A DNA stretch of 64,000 bases from Lapidilactobacillus concavus DSM 17758. GTDB lineage: Bacteria; Bacillota; Bacilli; Lactobacillales; Lactobacillaceae. The stretch covers positions 84,456 to 148,455 of the forward strand of contig NZ_AZFX01000003.1 in the NCBI RefSeq assembly GCF_001435835.1, given 5' to 3'. The translations under genes were made by a program, and so were the position numbers. Below, in pieces: positions 62,977 through 64,000 of the stretch. How positions within the stretch are numbered: position 1 is the stretch's first letter; every line of letters begins with the position of its first letter. The notes under the pieces are model-generated. The model did no database searches, was not told the DNA's origin, and saw only the letters and a list, made by a program, of their open reading frames with translations.

Positions 62977-63681
62977 CTACGAATGCATGACATAACCGGT
63001 ACCACGAACCGTTTGAATGTAACTCCGACGGTTTGGTCGGTCAATTTTATTACGCAAGTAGCGAATATAGACATCAACAACGTTGGTCGCCACTTCCTCG
63101 TGATAACCCCAAACATTCTTTAAGAGATCATCGCGGGCCACAACCGTGTTTGCGTTCTCGATCAGAATCAACAACAAAGAGGCCTCGCGCTTCGAGAGTT
63201 GAATAATCTCATTGCCACGAATAACCGTTCTGGTTTGTGGTTCGATAATTAAATCGCGGAAGACAATCTGTTGCTGTTCAGCCTTTTGCTTCTGCTGACT
63301 GGTTTCGGAGCGACGAAGCAAGGCACGCAAGCGAGCGAGCAATTCTTCAATGGCAAATGGCTTAACCAAATAGTCGTCGGCGCCATCATCCAACCCAGCC
63401 ACACGGTCTAAAACAGAATCCTTCGCGGTGACCATGATAATTGGCGTTGTCTTCTCTTTACGAATTCGACGACAAACTTCAAAGCCATTCAAGTCAGGCA
63501 ACATCAGATCGAGTAAAATAATATCCCAGTCTTGACCAAGTGCTAGATCCAAGCCGGCACGGCCATTACCCTCAACACTTGTCTCATAACCTTCATGAGA
63601 CAATTCCAAGTCCAAGAAACGAGCCAAGTTCTTCTCGTCTTCAATGATCAATACCTTTTTACGCGCGTCTAATTTAGACAA
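62977..63681 (-). CDS. OmpR-family response regulator (CovR/LisR/ArlR-like)
   Basis: The 234-residue protein has a receiver domain (IIEDEKNLARFLDLELSHEGY, Asp58 in IILLDLMLPDLNGFEV, Lys in DDYLVKPFAIEELLAR) and a winged-helix output domain with VVARDDLLKNVWGY and VDVYIRYLRNKID. The receiver strongly recalls CovR/CsrR and LisR, which control envelope, capsule and stress genes in related bacteria; the targets here are unknown. The start read is a TTG almost abutting AGGGG, so the exact start is uncertain. Confidence 0.92.
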   Translation of the reverse strand: MSKLDARKKVLIIEDEKNLARFLDLELSHEGYETSVEGNGRAGLDLALGQDWDIILLDLMLPDLNGFEVCRRIRKEKTTPIIMVTAKDSVLDRVAGLDDGADDYLVKPFAIEELLARLRALLRRSETSQQKQKAEQQQIVFRDLIIEPQTRTVIRGNEIIQLSKREASLLLILIENANTVVARDDLLKNVWGYHEEVATNVVDVYIRYLRNKIDRPNRRSYIQTVRGTGYVMHS

Positions 63682-63759
63682 CCCCTATCATAAATGCAAG
63701 ATTAGATTTTTTTGATAATTTAACCGAACATTAAATCGTTTTTCTTCTCATATTCTTTT

Positions 63760-63788
63760 AATATATTAGAATTCCGCCAAAATGTCAA
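63760..63788 (-). promoter_or_regulatory. Predicted promoter of the CovRS/LisRK-like operon
   Basis: TTGACA (63783-63788) and TATATT (63760-63765) on the minus strand are 17 bp apart, about 80 bp before the regulator gene. Confidence 0.7.
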
Positions 63789-63950
63789 CCATTATTTCAT
63801 AAATCCGGTGATGTTTTAGGCTTTCATGCTAGATTCTTCATCGCGTCTGATGACCTGAATGTGAAGGCCCAGTCTGTATCTAAAATTACCGAGCTGGTAG
63901 CAGTATTTTGGAATTAATTATAAAAAAAGCCCATCCTCATCAACCGTACA

Positions 63951-64000
63951 ATACCCCTTAGGGTTTACACTTTAAATAATAAAAGTGTGAATCCTAGGGG
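63951..64000. repeat. Imperfect inverted repeat at the window edge
   Basis: CCCCTTAGGG-TTTACACTTT and AAAGTGTGAAT-CCTAGGGG are nearly complementary (about 17 of 20 positions) around an 8-10 nt AT loop. The repeat stops at the last base of the window, so its full extent and any flanking T-tract or element are unknown. Confidence 0.6.

Larger units (their letters stand above)
63682..64000. other. 319-bp right-hand intergenic region
   Basis: It holds the promoter of the two-component operon and an inverted repeat reaching the window edge. A T-run on the minus strand (63922-63928) follows a GC-rich stretch and may be part of a terminator whose 5' half I cannot locate. No reading frame of interest is seen. 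Confidence 0.6.

Noticed and set aside
1..64000. CRISPR arrays, insertion sequences, prophage or defence islands
   Set aside because: No regularly spaced repeats, transposase, integrase or phage genes were seen; the genes are core functions in conserved order.

Overview
The window is a stretch of core chromosome from a low-to-mid GC Firmicute of the family Lactobacillaceae. Evidence: the gene order acpP-rnc-smc-ftsY, priA-fmt-rsmB-prpC-prkC-rsgA-thiN, nusB-Asp23-efp-pepP and gluP-yqgQ-glcK; the peptidase PepX; the small DUF3042 protein; a Gram-positive L27 with a cleavable N-terminal extension; a T-box on pheST; strong AGGAGG ribosome binding sites. I cannot fix the genus. No insertion sequence, prophage, integrase, CRISPR array or antiphage cassette is visible, and almost everything is housekeeping.

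Layout. 1-12 kb (minus strand): ftsY (cut by the left edge), smc, rnc; acpP, plsX, recG; the fatty-acid kinase FakA with its Asp23-like partner; rpmB. 11-23 kb (minus): thiN, rsgA, PASTA kinase PrkC and phosphatase PrpC, rsmB, fmt, priA, coaBC, then rpoZ-gmk. At 23.1 kb a lone plus-strand 109-codon gene sits under a promoter carrying a LexA-type (SOS) operator. 23.5-34 kb (minus): recN-argR-tlyA-ispA-xseB-xseA, folD, nusB-Asp23-efp, pepP, rpmA-rplU with a structured leader, tRNA-Arg(UCU). 34.4-43.4 kb: pepX (plus), glnR-glnA with a GlnR box, miaA, DUF3042 (plus), an inactive-looking rhodanese, glcK, yqgQ, the rhomboid protease gene, yqgN, rpmG. 43.5-53.8 kb: pbp2B, a YfhO-type membrane protein (plus), liaR-liaS-liaF, greA, udk, mltG. 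53.9-64 kb: pheT-pheS behind a T-box, an HxlR regulator, an HD hydrolase, a SpoU methyltransferase, acyP and yidC (plus), a decayed histidine-phosphatase gene, and a CovRS/LisRK-like two-component system.

How the genes fit together. Most units are translation (L28, L27, L21, L33, EF-P, Fmt, PheST, RNase III, rRNA and tRNA modification), DNA maintenance (SMC, RecG, PriA, RecN, XseAB), lipid synthesis (PlsX, AcpP, FakA) and envelope growth and surveillance (PBP2b, MltG, PrkC/PrpC, LiaFSR, YfhO, YidC). Envelope functions form a recurring theme.

The best leads for something undescribed are modest: the SOS-controlled orphan gene at 23.1 kb with its duplicated operator motif; the absence of prp between rplU and rpmA although L27 keeps the Prp cleavage site; the missing rpe beside rsgA; terminators placed immediately before the ribosome binding sites of recG and coaBC; and several long interrupted hairpins. 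I found no convincing new multi-gene system.
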